From Verrucomicrobiota bacterium (GTDB lineage: Bacteria > Verrucomicrobiota > Verrucomicrobiia > Verrucomicrobiales > DEV007), in contig CAUJIH010000027.1 of assembly GCA_963205275.1 (NCBI GenBank), positions 40,095-104,094 on the forward strand: a stretch of 64,000 nt of DNA, read 5' to 3'. Every line of letters starts with the position of its first letter. Position 1 is the first letter of the stretch. The translations under genes and the position numbers were made by a program. The notes beneath the pieces were generated by a model, which made no database searches, had not been told where the DNA came from, and worked only from the letters and a program-made list of their open reading frames with translations. Positions 18,176 through 28,060 of the stretch are shown here, piece by piece.

Positions 18176-19633
18176 TTACGAGAGAATCGCACGCACGAGA
18201 TTCCCTTGCACATCGGTCAGGCGGAAGCGTCGTCCCTGGTAGCGATAGGTCAGGCGTTCGTGGTCGATGCCGAGGAGATGAAGCACAGTTGCCTGAAAAT
18301 CATGTACATGGACTTTGTCCTCGATGATGTTGTAGGCGTATTCGTCGGTTTTCCCGTGCTGGTAGCCTTTTTTGACTCCACCTCCAGCTATCCAGAGGGA
18401 AAAAGCGGCTCCGTGGTGGTCTCGACCGTGGGCCTTGGGGTTGTTGATGTCGCCTTGCCCGAAGGGGGTTCGCCCGAATTCACCTCCCCAGATCACCAGT
18501 GTATCCTCCAACAGGCCGCGCTGCTCCAGATCCCGCACGAGTCCGGCGCTCGGCTGGTCGGTGTCGCGACACTGGACTTCCAACTGGGTGGGGATGTTGT
18601 TGTGCTGGTCCCAGCCGGCGTGCATGAGCTGGATGAACTGCACCCCTCGTTCCGCGAGTCGGCGAGCCAGCAGGCAGTTCCGGGCGAAGGAACCAGGCCG
18701 CAAGACGTCGGGACCGTAGAGATCGAGAATATGCTGCGGCTCTTTCGAGAGATCGGTCAGCTCCGGCACGCTCGTCTGCATACGGTAGGCCATTTCGTAT
18801 TGAGAAATTCGGGTCGCGATCTCGGGATCGCCCACGGTGTCCTCATGCTCTCGATCCAGTTGAGCGATGTCATCGATGAGGTCCTTTTTCATTCGGCGAG
18901 AAAGACCGGGAGGGTCGGAGAGGAACAGCACGGGATCGCCTTCACTCCTGAATTTCACCCCTTGGTATTTACCGGGAATGAAGCCGCTGCCCCAGTAGTA
19001 ATCGTAGAAAAGCTGCCCACAGGAGTTCTCCCGATCTCGCGATAGCATCACGACGTAGGAGGGGAGGTCCTGAGTGGAAGAACCCAGTCCGTAAGTCGTC
19101 CAAGCTCCCATCGTCGGGCGTCCGGGGAGCTGGCTGCCCGTCAGGAAAAAGGTGACTGCCGGGGCGTGGTTGACAGCCTCGGTATTCATAGAATTGATCA
19201 GACAGATCTGATCCGAGATCGCACGGGTGTGGGGGAGGAGGTCGGACATCCAGAGGCCTGATTTGCGGTCCTGCTGAAAGGGGCGCAGAGGAGCCAGCAC
19301 CGGATATTCCTTGTAGCTTCCCGTCATGGTGCTGAGCCGGACTCCTGCTCGGACGGATTCGGGGATATTTTGGCCGTGAAGGCTGAACATGTTCGGCTTG
19401 TAGTCGAACAAATCCAGATGAGTGGGGCCGCCTGTCTGCATGAGCCAGATCACTCGCTTCGCACGGGCCGCGAAATTTGGCAGGGGCGGGTGATCATCTG
19501 CTGTCAGATCGCGTCCGAGCAGGCTGGCAAGAGCAGCGGCGCCAATTCCCAGAGAAGAGCGCCCCAGAAAATGTCGTCGTGTCTCGCTGACCAGTTGAGT
19601 GTATCGATCCGAGGGGGCGAAGGCTGGTTTCAT
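18176..19633 (-). CDS. DUF1501 domain-containing protein (Tat-exported)
   Basis: 485 aa, DUF1501 family (sulfatase/alkaline-phosphatase-like fold), abundant in Planctomycetes and Verrucomicrobia. The N-terminus has a twin-arginine signal (RRHFLGRSSLGIGAAALASLLG, quoted in part: RRHFLGRSSLGI), so export through Tat is likely. Seen: TGGPTHLDLFDYKPN, HAPAVTFFLTG, WGGEFGRTPFG and GRDHHGAAFSLWIAGGG blocks. The gene follows the PSD1-type gene by 12 bp; the two are almost always paired and probably form one functional unit. The biochemical role is not established, although the pair is often linked to heterotrophic polysaccharide use. Confidence 0.9.
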   Translation of the reverse strand: MKPAFAPSDRYTQLVSETRRHFLGRSSLGIGAAALASLLGRDLTADDHPPLPNFAARAKRVIWLMQTGGPTHLDLFDYKPNMFSLHGQNIPESVRAGVRLSTMTGSYKEYPVLAPLRPFQQDRKSGLWMSDLLPHTRAISDQICLINSMNTEAVNHAPAVTFFLTGSQLPGRPTMGAWTTYGLGSSTQDLPSYVVMLSRDRENSCGQLFYDYYWGSGFIPGKYQGVKFRSEGDPVLFLSDPPGLSRRMKKDLIDDIAQLDREHEDTVGDPEIATRISQYEMAYRMQTSVPELTDLSKEPQHILDLYGPDVLRPGSFARNCLLARRLAERGVQFIQLMHAGWDQHNNIPTQLEVQCRDTDQPSAGLVRDLEQRGLLEDTLVIWGGEFGRTPFGQGDINNPKAHGRDHHGAAFSLWIAGGGVKKGYQHGKTDEYAYNIIEDKVHVHDFQATVLHLLGIDHERLTYRYQGRRFRLTDVQGNLVRAILS

Positions 19634-19645
19634 GCTGCGAGATGG

Positions 19646-22282
19646 TTAGGGACGGCAGAGGGTTTCGTCGAGGTTCAGGATAACTTGTGCCATTCTCACG
19701 CAGGAGGCCAAGGAGACGGGATCTTCGCGTGTGTCGGAAGCCAGTCCCGCATAGGAGATCGCTTGGGATCTGGACTTTTGGAAATCATTCATGCTCTTCA
19801 CATAGCCTCGGACTAGCAGATCCAGTTCACGAGAAGAGGGCTTTCGCGCTGTCGTCAGTTCGAAGGCGAGAGAAACCCGTGACTGCGGGGTGGAACCGCC
19901 CTCTGAGATCATGCGCCGTGCCAGCCCACGAGAAGCGTCGAGCCAAGTTTCGTCGTTGAGCGTCACCAATGCATGCAGCGGTGTATTGGTGATCGATGGC
20001 TTCACGATGCAGACTTGCCGTGCCGACATGTCGAAGAGATTCGGCGGGGCGGAGGTTCGACGGAAAAAGGAGTAGAGACTGCGACGATAGAGTTGAGAGG
20101 CTTCTTTCTGCACGGGATAGCTGATTTTCCCAAAGGAAAATTCCTCCCACAGTCCCTCGGGCTGGCGGGGATAGACTGGCTCTCCACCCACAGTCGCGAT
20201 CAGTAGTCCGCTGACAGCCAGTGACTGGTCGCGTAGGATCATCGCAGGCAGGCGCGAGCGGGAGGAGCGTGCGAGCAGGCGGTTTTCCGGATCGAGCTCC
20301 CGCTTTTCCGGCGTCGTCGCACTGTCCTGTCGATAGGTCTGACTGCACGTGATCAGGCGCAGGATGTGTTTTACGTCCCAGCCCGATTCCACGAACTCGA
20401 CCGCCAGCCAGTCGAGCAGCTCGGGATGTGCGGGTTGCTCTCCCTGCACGCCGAAGTCCTCTGAGGTTTTCACGATTCCGGTTCCGAAAATCTGCTGCCA
20501 GATCCGATTTACCGCAACGCGGGCGGTCAATGGGTGATCCGCTCGGACAAGCCACTGGGCGAGCGCCAGACGGTCCGCAGGGCGATCCGAGGGCAGGGGA
20601 GGGAGAAAGGCTGGAGTGCCCGCTGTTACGGCTTTTCCGGGCTGAGCGTAGTCGCCTCGGGCGAAGATATGAGTTTCACGCTTCTTTTCGGTCGGATTTT
20701 CCTCCATGATCATGATCTGGAGGATAGATTCGTTCACCTCACGCAGGGTATCCCGTTTGGCTAAAGCTTCATCGCCGAAGCGCTTCCATTCCGGGTTGCC
20801 ATGATCTCCGGTCCGGAGGAAAAACTCTGTTGCTGTACGCTTCTGTCCCTGGTTTCTTTTCTCCTCTGGAAGGCGCAAGAGGCCGGAAAGCGATCCGGGA
20901 AAGCGCGTTCGATCTTCCAGTTCCTTCGCCGAGAATTTTGACTCCCAGCCCCGTCGAGAGGAATCGACGGATTTTGCCATTTCGTCGAGCTTCTGGTCGA
21001 TCTTTTTGATTTCTGCTTCCAGTCGTGCTTTTTTCGCCTCCTGAGCCTTCGACGGTAGGGATAGCCAGGGTCGGGCGAGCTGCACAGTCGCTCCCGATCC
21101 GAAGGCGCAGCCTTGACCAGAGCGGAAATCGACGACTCCACTCTCGGGCAGGTTATTAAAAAAGGCGTAGAAGCGATAGTATTCCTCCTGCGTGATGGGA
21201 TCGTATTTGTGCGTGTGACATTGAGCACAGGCCATCGTCAGTGCTAACCAAGTGGTGGCGGTGGTATCTACACGGTCGAGCACATTGTTGACGCGCTGTT
21301 CCTCAGCGATGGCTCCGCCTTCACCGTTGAGCATGTGGTTGCGGTTGAAAGCGGTCGCGATGAGTTGATTTCGGCTGGGGTTCGGTAGTAGATCTCCGGC
21401 GATTTGTTCCACCGTGAATTGATCGAAAGGCATGTTTTGGTTGTAGGCTCGGACAACCCAATCCCGCCAAGGCCACTGGTGTCGGTTGCCGTCCTGCTGG
21501 AATCCATTCGAATCGCTGTATCGGGCGGCGTCGAGCCAGGTCAGCGCCATGCGCTCACCGTAGTGAGGGGATGTCAGTAGGCGATTGACTGCCATGGCAA
21601 CGGCTGCATCTGCGTCCTGTGCAGAGCGAGCTTCGAAATCATCAAGCTCCTCTGGAGTGGGCGGCAGGCCAGTGAGATCGAGGCTGAGTCGCCGTAGAAG
21701 AACTCTCGATGGAGCGGACGGATTCGGCGTTAGCCCCTCCCGTTCCATACGGACGAGAAGAAAGGCATCAACAGGATTTTTCACCCATTTCGAATTTTTG
21801 GGCTTGGGAATCGCAGGACGGTGAGGTGTGGTGAAGGCCCAGTGCGTTTCGTAGTGGGCGCCCTCCGCAATCCATTGATGCAGAGTTTCTTTCTGCTGCG
21901 TCTGTAGCGTGCGATGAGATTCAGGTGGCGGCATCATTTCATCTTGATCACTGGAAGAGATGCGTCTCCACAGCTCGCTTTTTTCTGGCTGTCCCGGAAC
22001 GATTGCGAAACGCCCCTCTCGACTGCGGGTGGCCTCTTCCCGAAGATCGAGCCGGAGATGAGCTTTGCGTTTGTTCTCGTCCGGTCCGTGGCACGCGAAG
22101 CAGTTTTCCGACAGGATCGGACGGATCGATTGGTTGAATGAGATGGAAGCGAGAGGCTTGCTCACTGATTCGGCACGAGAGTCTTCCGAAATCAAAATGC
22201 CAAGAAGCAGAAAGATAGCGAATCCCGGAATCCAGAGACAAACTCTGCTCCTGTCTGTTGAGAGATAACTTGCGCGCACCAT
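19646..22282 (-). CDS. PSCyt1/DUF1549/DUF1553 protein (Planctomycete cytochrome c type)
   Basis: 878-aa exported protein. An N-terminal hydrophobic segment ([14 protein letters not shown], near residue 20) is followed by the PSCyt1 domain with one c-type heme motif ([20 protein letters not shown]; CxxCH). DUF1549 comes next ([34 protein letters not shown]; a second CAQCH motif in [14 protein letters not shown]), then a linker with a coiled-coil-like stretch. The C-terminal half is DUF1553 ([41 protein letters not shown]). It forms a two-gene operon with the DUF1501 gene. The function is unknown; two CxxCH sites imply heme-dependent electron transfer in the periplasm. Confidence 0.9.
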   Translation of the reverse strand: MVRASYLSTDRSRVCLWIPGFAIFLLLGILISEDSRAESVSKPLASISFNQSIRPILSENCFACHGPDENKRKAHLRLDLREEATRSREGRFAIVPGQPEKSELWRRISSSDQDEMMPPPESHRTLQTQQKETLHQWIAEGAHYETHWAFTTPHRPAIPKPKNSKWVKNPVDAFLLVRMEREGLTPNPSAPSRVLLRRLSLDLTGLPPTPEELDDFEARSAQDADAAVAMAVNRLLTSPHYGERMALTWLDAARYSDSNGFQQDGNRHQWPWRDWVVRAYNQNMPFDQFTVEQIAGDLLPNPSRNQLIATAFNRNHMLNGEGGAIAEEQRVNNVLDRVDTTATTWLALTMACAQCHTHKYDPITQEEYYRFYAFFNNLPESGVVDFRSGQGCAFGSGATVQLARPWLSLPSKAQEAKKARLEAEIKKIDQKLDEMAKSVDSSRRGWESKFSAKELEDRTRFPGSLSGLLRLPEEKRNQGQKRTATEFFLRTGDHGNPEWKRFGDEALAKRDTLREVNESILQIMIMEENPTEKKRETHIFARGDYAQPGKAVTAGTPAFLPPLPSDRPADRLALAQWLVRADHPLTARVAVNRIWQQIFGTGIVKTSEDFGVQGEQPAHPELLDWLAVEFVESGWDVKHILRLITCSQTYRQDSATTPEKRELDPENRLLARSSRSRLPAMILRDQSLAVSGLLIATVGGEPVYPRQPEGLWEEFSFGKISYPVQKEASQLYRRSLYSFFRRTSAPPNLFDMSARQVCIVKPSITNTPLHALVTLNDETWLDASRGLARRMISEGGSTPQSRVSLAFELTTARKPSSRELDLLVRGYVKSMNDFQKSRSQAISYAGLASDTREDPVSLASCVRMAQVILNLDETLCRP

Positions 22283-22373
22283 TCTGATGATTTGATCACA
22301 GGAATATCAGACCAGAAAATCTGGTAGTGATGAAAGAAAAAACGTCAGGACGTGATCGCGGAGGGAGGCAGAA

Positions 22374-23006
22374 TCAATTTCGGCCCAACTGAAACAGGCC
22401 GCGTTTCAGCGCCTCTGTCACGGCATGGGTTCGATCCTTGGCGTTGAGCTTCGAGAGGATGGATTTCAGATGATTTTTGACCGTGTTTTCCGATACCGAG
22501 AGTAGTTCTCCGATCTCCTTGTTCGCCTTGCCCTGAGCGACCAGCTGCAGGATCTCGAGCTCGCGTCCGGTCAGGTGATTGCTGTGTTCACTCTTGGCCA
22601 GCAGGAGGGAGATTTCCGGTGCGATGTACTGATCTCCCCTTGCCACGGTGCGAATCGCCTTTAAAAGCTCGCCGCTGTCCTTATCTTTCGATAGGTAACC
22701 GAGGATTCCGACATCGAAGACTCGACGGACATCTTCTTCCTGCATGAAACTGGAGAGCATCAGGATTTTATATCCGCGCAGGGCGTTCGCGACTTCGATG
22801 CCGCTCATATCGCGGAGACGGAGGTCGAGTACGATCACGTCTGGGCGTCGCTGCGACGCTAGGGTGATCGCCTCCTCTCCACTGCTCGCCTCGGCAACTA
22901 CGGCGAGATCAGGTTCGTCTTCGATCAGGCTGGCAAGACCGCGCCGAACGATCAGATGATCATCGACGAGCATAATGGCGATGGGATATGAAGATGGGGC
23001 ACTCAT
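22374..23006 (-). CDS. LuxR/NarL-family response regulator
   Basis: 210 aa. Receiver domain with the acidic pocket near the N-terminus (LVDDHLIVRRGLA), the phospho-acceptor Asp in VIVLDLRLRDMSG (about residue 60) and the conserved Lys in YLSKDKDSGE. The C-terminal GerE-type helix-turn-helix is LTGRELEILQLVAQGKANKE ... SENTVKNHLKSIL. It acts as a transcription factor controlled by the histidine kinase encoded immediately upstream; its ATG overlaps the kinase stop by 4 bp (ATGA). Targets are not visible from the sequence. Confidence 0.93.
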   Translation of the reverse strand: MSAPSSYPIAIMLVDDHLIVRRGLASLIEDEPDLAVVAEASSGEEAITLASQRRPDVIVLDLRLRDMSGIEVANALRGYKILMLSSFMQEEDVRRVFDVGILGYLSKDKDSGELLKAIRTVARGDQYIAPEISLLLAKSEHSNHLTGRELEILQLVAQGKANKEIGELLSVSENTVKNHLKSILSKLNAKDRTHAVTEALKRGLFQLGRN

Positions 23007-25021
23007 GTCAGGTTCAGGGAAAGTTCGACGGAGGTTCCCGCCTGTGGGGCGGAATGGATGAGAAGTTTCGCGCCAAGTTCCTCCGCTCGCTCGTACATTC
23101 CACGAAGGCCGAAATGTCCTTCGGGCGGCCGTTCGTCCGTGGAGAATCCGATGCCGTTGTCCGCCACCATGAAGTGGAGTTGCTTAGATTCGGAGCGACT
23201 GCGATCCATCCTCAGTGTGATATTCAGAGCATTCGCCTCGCTATGGCGGAGGGCGTTAGTCACAGCTTCTAGGATGATGCGATGGCAGGCGAAGGCTGTC
23301 TCGGGCGGGAGAGGTGCGCCTTCATCCCATTCGGAAATGTCTGGACTGAATGTGACCTCTGCCTCGTCACATCGTTCTTTGGCTCGAGCGAGTGTATCTT
23401 GGGGAAAATGAAGCGACTCAGAACCTGTGGGAACGCGGAGTCCGATCAGTGAATCCCGCGCCTCGTAGAGGCTCTGCTCGACCATTTCCCTCGCAATCTC
23501 CAGCTTTGACATTGCCCTTTCTGGATCGGTGAGCAGATGATTCGCTACGGAAGCCAGTTGGTATCCGACCCCGGAGAATCCTTGGGAAAGAGTATCGTGT
23601 AACTCGCGAGCGATTCGATTTCTCTCCTCTAGAGTCGCATTTGACTCGATCTGTTCAGAAATCAGATCCGTCTGCTTGCGCACCCGATGGTTCGAGACGA
23701 GGAGCAGGGCGAGGAATAGGATAGCCCCGAGTGCGAGCACGAGCACTGCAGACCAGAGTCGGGCAGGTGTCCACCAGGACGGAATCGCCAGCACGGAGAT
23801 GTCATCCATCGAACGGAGAGCGATGGTCACGGAGCGGACTTCGCCTTTCGCATTTGCATCGACACATTTGACTCCCTGGACGCGCAGTTCACTTCCTTCG
23901 GGCGGGATCGCATCCGTCAATCCCGCTGGTGTGCTGATCGTCACGAGCGCATCACTGACTTGCAGATTGATAAAGCTGGATCCTTTCTCGATTAGCCGTC
24001 CGCTGAGCGAGACGAGCTGGAAGGCTCGATCATGCGAAAGGGGGGCCTCGTCCGTGACGGGTGTAATGGGTGGATCATCCGCTTCCGTCGGAGATAGTGT
24101 CGCGTACCGGAGGCCGACGAAATAGCCTTCTGTCTCGGGTAGCCCTGTCAGAGCAACTTGCTGGCCGACTGTGACTTGTGTATCACTGAGTGTTCGCACT
24201 CTGGCTCCGTATCCATTCGACTGCACGACGATGCTAGACGGACTCTCGATCAGAGTAACTGTGCCGCTGGTCTCCACGAGTCCCTGTCGAGTGCGTCGTG
24301 AATCGTAGCGACCGATCTCATCTAGCCTTACAATAGACTGAGGCCCCGTAGGAGCGAGTACTGAAACGAATTCTGTCTTCGGGCAGACGAAGTCAGAGCC
24401 GATGCGCTGGCGCTGGTCGTTGAAGAGAGGTGCACCGCTTCCCAGTAGCTTGACAGACGAACCAACGAGTTCTTCGAGCGCCTTCACGTCAAAGTCATCC
24501 CAAGCATTGCGAAAGCGGATCACCAGATCGCTTTGGCCCGTCACTAGGAGGCCACGTCCTTCTCGCTTGGAATCTCCAAATCGCACATCAACCATCAGAC
24601 CGGATAGCTCGACCCAACGATTGTCACCGAGACCCGTCTGAATGAAGTCCGGACGAAATGTCAGAGGCTTCGGGGGTGAGCGATCTCCCGTCTTTTCTAG
24701 AGAATCCACTACGACGAAGGGACCATGGAAACCGCTGGTGGTGTTTCCTTTCACTGCAATCTCGTCACCGATGCGAGGCAAGTGCGTCGCAGGGTACTCG
24801 AAAAAGATACCCCCCGAAGCGTCTTGAGCGTCGAATCCATTCGGTAGGTGAGAGATCACGATTGCTTTCAATTCCACAGGAGGAGCGAGTTTTGATTCGA
24901 GATAGGAAAGCTTGCGCAGATCGGCAATATTGCGCAGAGGACGGGCTGTCGCCGGAGGTTCATACGCCTTCAGCGAGACCGTCGTTATGAGAAACAAGAA
25001 CCAGATTACTGCTCGATACAT
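23003..25021 (-). CDS. Sensor histidine kinase (HisKA_3/HATPase_c) with large extracytoplasmic beta-rich region
   Basis: The ORF track starts at 25087, but the ATG at 25021 begins a good signal peptide (MYRAVIWFLFLITTVSLKAY), giving 672 aa. Residues about 20-440 form a beta-rich exported region with repeated OB-like segments (LKAIVISHLPNGFDAQDASG; LVETSGTVTLIESPSSIVVQ; VSLSGRLIEKGSSFINLQVS). A membrane helix follows (LWSAVLVLALGAILFLALLLV), then a short coiled linker, the HisKA_3 dimerisation helix with phospho-His in RIARELHDTLSQGFSGVG, and a HATPase_c domain (DNGIGFSTD). It is translationally coupled to the NarL-type regulator. The ligand is unknown. The run exbB-exbD-TPR-kinase-regulator is all on one strand. 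Confidence 0.88.
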   Translation of the reverse strand: MYRAVIWFLFLITTVSLKAYEPPATARPLRNIADLRKLSYLESKLAPPVELKAIVISHLPNGFDAQDASGGIFFEYPATHLPRIGDEIAVKGNTTSGFHGPFVVVDSLEKTGDRSPPKPLTFRPDFIQTGLGDNRWVELSGLMVDVRFGDSKREGRGLLVTGQSDLVIRFRNAWDDFDVKALEELVGSSVKLLGSGAPLFNDQRQRIGSDFVCPKTEFVSVLAPTGPQSIVRLDEIGRYDSRRTRQGLVETSGTVTLIESPSSIVVQSNGYGARVRTLSDTQVTVGQQVALTGLPETEGYFVGLRYATLSPTEADDPPITPVTDEAPLSHDRAFQLVSLSGRLIEKGSSFINLQVSDALVTISTPAGLTDAIPPEGSELRVQGVKCVDANAKGEVRSVTIALRSMDDISVLAIPSWWTPARLWSAVLVLALGAILFLALLLVSNHRVRKQTDLISEQIESNATLEERNRIARELHDTLSQGFSGVGYQLASVANHLLTDPERAMSKLEIAREMVEQSLYEARDSLIGLRVPTGSESLHFPQDTLARAKERCDEAEVTFSPDISEWDEGAPLPPETAFACHRIILEAVTNALRHSEANALNITLRMDRSRSESKQLHFMVADNGIGFSTDERPPEGHFGLRGMYERAEELGAKLLIHSAPQAGTSVELSLNLT

Positions 25022-25112
25022 CGTCGAACAACGATTGTAGCACGGAAGGGAGGATTCGGCGAGGTTGCGTACATCCGCTTCATCCATGCAGACAGAAATG
25101 CTGAGAGCGGAG

Positions 25113-27605
25113 TTACTGACCCTTGCCCGAGGCAGATTCTGGCTTGTAATCCGGATAACTGGCTTTCAGATCTTTGGTCAGTTCTTCGATCTTTTTCTGA
25201 TCCCCTAGACTGCGAAAGGCCTGAATGGCCTTCGACAGAGCTTTCGGCGTGATTTCTGGGTCGGTGAAGATCTGACTGACGACGATGTATTCCTTCGCCG
25301 CATCTTCGAGCTTACCTGCTGCGGCGGCAATGTCTCCGAGAAGGAGACGTGATTCCGCATTGGTGCGTCCTTCTTTTTGTGATCGCAGGCTCTCCTGAGC
25401 GCTCGCTCGTGCCCCATCGTAGTCGTTGAGTTTCAGTTGAGCGATCCCACGTGCCAGATAGGCGCTCGCACGATCACTGGGGCGCTCGGTCATCACGAGA
25501 TACTGGTCGAATGCCTGAATCGCCTCCGTATATTTTTCCAATTTCGAGCGACAGTCTCCTAGTAACTTCCATACGGAGGCGGCAGATTGCTCTGGATGCT
25601 CGGGATCGACCAAGGTGCTTAGAAAGAATTCCGCGTCTTTCCAGTTTTCCTTTTTCGAAAGCTCCGAGCCAAGGTATTCCAATATCTGAGGTGGAATCTG
25701 TTCGATCTTTGCGGTGTTGGTATCCGCTTCCTTTTCTGATTTAGCTTCCGACTTGGGCGCTTTCTCCAGAAAGTGTCGAGCCTCGGCTGCAAGCGCCGGA
25801 ACGTCACCCAGTTGGTAGAGAGCATAGACCATGCGCAGGGTCGCCTTCAAATCTAAAGTTGTATCGAGTTCGCGTGCTTTTCGAAATTCCTCGAGCGCAG
25901 TTTCGTAGTGTTCTTGATCGAATTCACCGGCTCCGATCCAGTAATGCGCCTCGCCCGCACCTTTGGTCTCGGGGAAGCGCTCCAGTAGGTTTCGATAGGC
26001 TGCTACCATCTCCGGTACCTTGCGTAGGCGAGCGTAGAGCAGAGCAGTCTGCTGGAGGGCGAATTCGAGTTCGGGGGCGTCTGGATAGCGTTTGGCGAGG
26101 TCGAGATAGTCATCCAGTGCGAAATTCGTATCCCCTTGAAGCTGGTAAGCCATTGCGCGTTTGGCGATAGCAGAGGAAGCGAATGAGCTTTTGGAATACT
26201 GTTGGATGAAGCGCGATAGGGTCATGATCCCTTCTGCTGGAGTCCCACCCTCGATTTCAGACCAACCCTGCTTGTAGAGGAGGGCTTCCTTATACTTTTC
26301 CTCAATTTTTCCCACTCGGACATTGCGGTAGGCGATGGCTGCGTCCGCATAGTTCTTTTTAGCAAACTCTGATCCAGGACCACCGGCAGCGTGTTCCGCC
26401 TTGTCGAAGTGCCACTCTCCATCCATCAGCCAAGCCATGTCGATGTATGGATTCTCAGAGTCAATTTTTTTTTGGTTTTCCACAAAGGTCTTTACGGTCG
26501 CCGGGAAGTTGGGCTCGCCCTGCTGAAGCAGTAATTGCAGCATCCTGTAGCCTGCCTCGGTGCCCTCTGGTGTACCGCGAAATTTCGCATCGACTAGTGT
26601 ATAGAGTCGAATGGCAGACTCGTTGTCTCCTTTGATGCGGAAGGAATGGCCGACGATCAGGAGAAGCTTTGCGCGAGAGCTATCCTGAACTTCAATCTTG
26701 GTATCAGCTGAACCAGTGTTGTAAAGCGCGATGACTCGGTCGTAGTCGCCTTTCGAATATGCGTTAAAGAGTGCGCCCGTCCGGGCTAGGTTTTTCCACG
26801 GGCTAGTATCGGGGAACTTCAGAGCTTCGGAGAGCAAAGTCTCACTCACTTCCGTTTGTCCGGACTCCGCCGCCATTAGAGCAGCGCGGACGATGGCTTC
26901 CTCACGAATTTCTGGGGTGGTTGTTTGAGCGGCCAGCGCTTGGAACTTCTCCAGAGACTTGGCGGTGTCTCCGGTCTCAAAGAGAAGTCGAGCGATTTCG
27001 AGTTGGCAGCGCTCGTGAAACGGGTTTTTATCTGCAGGTTGCGCAGCATCCACAGCCTCGAACTGGGCGATGGCTTCCTTTGTCTTCAGAGTAAGCTGAA
27101 GTGATCGAGCGTAATAAAAATGAGCCTGCAGCCGTGCCTCCGGATCGGAAAGCTGATCCTTCGCCACCTGGAAATAGGCGAGTGCATTGCGATAATCCTT
27201 TTCGTTAAAGCGGAGCACAGCCAGCCGATAGGCGGCCGCTCCCACGAAGGAACCTTTCTTATACTGATTGATCAGGTAGTTGAAGGTGGTGACTGCATCC
27301 GGGACTTGATTGACTTTCAGATAACATTCCCCGAGACGAAACCAGGCAGTTTGCAGGTTAGGACTGTTCGGTTGTTCTCGGATGAATGTCTGGTATTGCT
27401 GCGCGGCTAGGGCGAATTGGTCTTTGCTGTATAAGAGGTCGGCATAGGCGAGCGCATCTTCGGCTGGGCGACGGATCGCCGGAGCGTCCTGCGCATGAGC
27501 GGGGACTTCGGATAGGATCGCTCCTGAGATCGACAGAAAGCCGCACGTCACAATCAGTCGCAGGACTCGAAAGTTTAGGTGCTTGTATCTCTCGACCATG
27601 GACAA
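25113..27605 (-). CDS. Tetratricopeptide-repeat protein, exported
   Basis: 830 aa made almost entirely of TPR-like helical pairs (for example AEDALAYADLLYSKDQFALAA, FRLGECYLKVNQVPDAVTTF, YRLAVLRFNEKDYRNALAYF), with a predicted N-terminal signal segment (LIVTCGFLSISGAILSEVPAHA). The architecture resembles the long periplasmic TPR proteins encoded next to TolQR/ExbBD in Verrucomicrobia and Bacteroidetes. It starts 14 bp after exbD and is probably co-transcribed, suggesting a scaffold that links a proton-driven ExbBD motor to envelope components. The actual partners are inference. ATG at 27605; the next Met two codons on is equally possible. Confidence 0.85.
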   Translation of the reverse strand: MSMVERYKHLNFRVLRLIVTCGFLSISGAILSEVPAHAQDAPAIRRPAEDALAYADLLYSKDQFALAAQQYQTFIREQPNSPNLQTAWFRLGECYLKVNQVPDAVTTFNYLINQYKKGSFVGAAAYRLAVLRFNEKDYRNALAYFQVAKDQLSDPEARLQAHFYYARSLQLTLKTKEAIAQFEAVDAAQPADKNPFHERCQLEIARLLFETGDTAKSLEKFQALAAQTTTPEIREEAIVRAALMAAESGQTEVSETLLSEALKFPDTSPWKNLARTGALFNAYSKGDYDRVIALYNTGSADTKIEVQDSSRAKLLLIVGHSFRIKGDNESAIRLYTLVDAKFRGTPEGTEAGYRMLQLLLQQGEPNFPATVKTFVENQKKIDSENPYIDMAWLMDGEWHFDKAEHAAGGPGSEFAKKNYADAAIAYRNVRVGKIEEKYKEALLYKQGWSEIEGGTPAEGIMTLSRFIQQYSKSSFASSAIAKRAMAYQLQGDTNFALDDYLDLAKRYPDAPELEFALQQTALLYARLRKVPEMVAAYRNLLERFPETKGAGEAHYWIGAGEFDQEHYETALEEFRKARELDTTLDLKATLRMVYALYQLGDVPALAAEARHFLEKAPKSEAKSEKEADTNTAKIEQIPPQILEYLGSELSKKENWKDAEFFLSTLVDPEHPEQSAASVWKLLGDCRSKLEKYTEAIQAFDQYLVMTERPSDRASAYLARGIAQLKLNDYDGARASAQESLRSQKEGRTNAESRLLLGDIAAAAGKLEDAAKEYIVVSQIFTDPEITPKALSKAIQAFRSLGDQKKIEELTKDLKASYPDYKPESASGKGQ

Positions 27606-27619
27606 AAAAAGGAAGAAGG

Positions 27620-28033
27620 CTATTCAGGCTTAACGGTGGCGAAGGCGACGTTCCAGATTCCGCCTTCTTTGATCACGTCGAGAACATTGATAATCGCCTG
27701 AAAATCGGCATCGGAAGCACCGCGCAGGATAACCGCCTGATCTGGATACTCTTTAGAGATCATCTGGAGTTTTGTTAGAAGTTGATCTTTGCTCGTATCG
27801 ATTCCGTTCAACACGACCGAGCCGTTCTTCCGGACGTTAATGATGATTTCGCCCGCTTGTCGATCACGATTTTCCGCTTGCTGCGCCGATGGGACGGAAA
27901 TGTCCATGTCTCGTTCGAAGCGAGCATATTGCCAGGTGACGATGAAAAAGATCAGCAATTGAAAGACGACGTCGATCATGGGAGCCAATTCGAGTTCGGC
28001 TGGCTGCTGACCGTTGATATCACGAAATCTCAT
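27620..28033 (-). CDS. exbD: ExbD/TolR family biopolymer transport protein
   Basis: 137 aa, normal length. A short cytoplasmic N-terminus is followed by one membrane helix with the essential Asp (LAPMIDVVFQLLIFFIVTWQ; D in MIDVVF, about residue 22), then a periplasmic domain. With ExbB it forms a proton-driven motor that energises outer-membrane or envelope processes. The gene lies 27 bp after exbB and 14 bp before the TPR gene. A tonB gene is not present in the window, so I cannot tell TonB-type from Tol-type function. Confidence 0.92.
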   Translation of the reverse strand: MRFRDINGQQPAELELAPMIDVVFQLLIFFIVTWQYARFERDMDISVPSAQQAENRDRQAGEIIINVRKNGSVVLNGIDTSKDQLLTKLQMISKEYPDQAVILRGASDADFQAIINVLDVIKEGGIWNVAFATVKPE

Positions 28034-28060
28034 GAAGTGAAGAGGAGCGCAGTCCTGATT

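Noticed and set aside
18206-19045. 279-aa plus-strand ORF inside the DUF1501 gene
   Set aside because: Antisense shadow of a well-conserved gene with a Tat signal and clear motifs.
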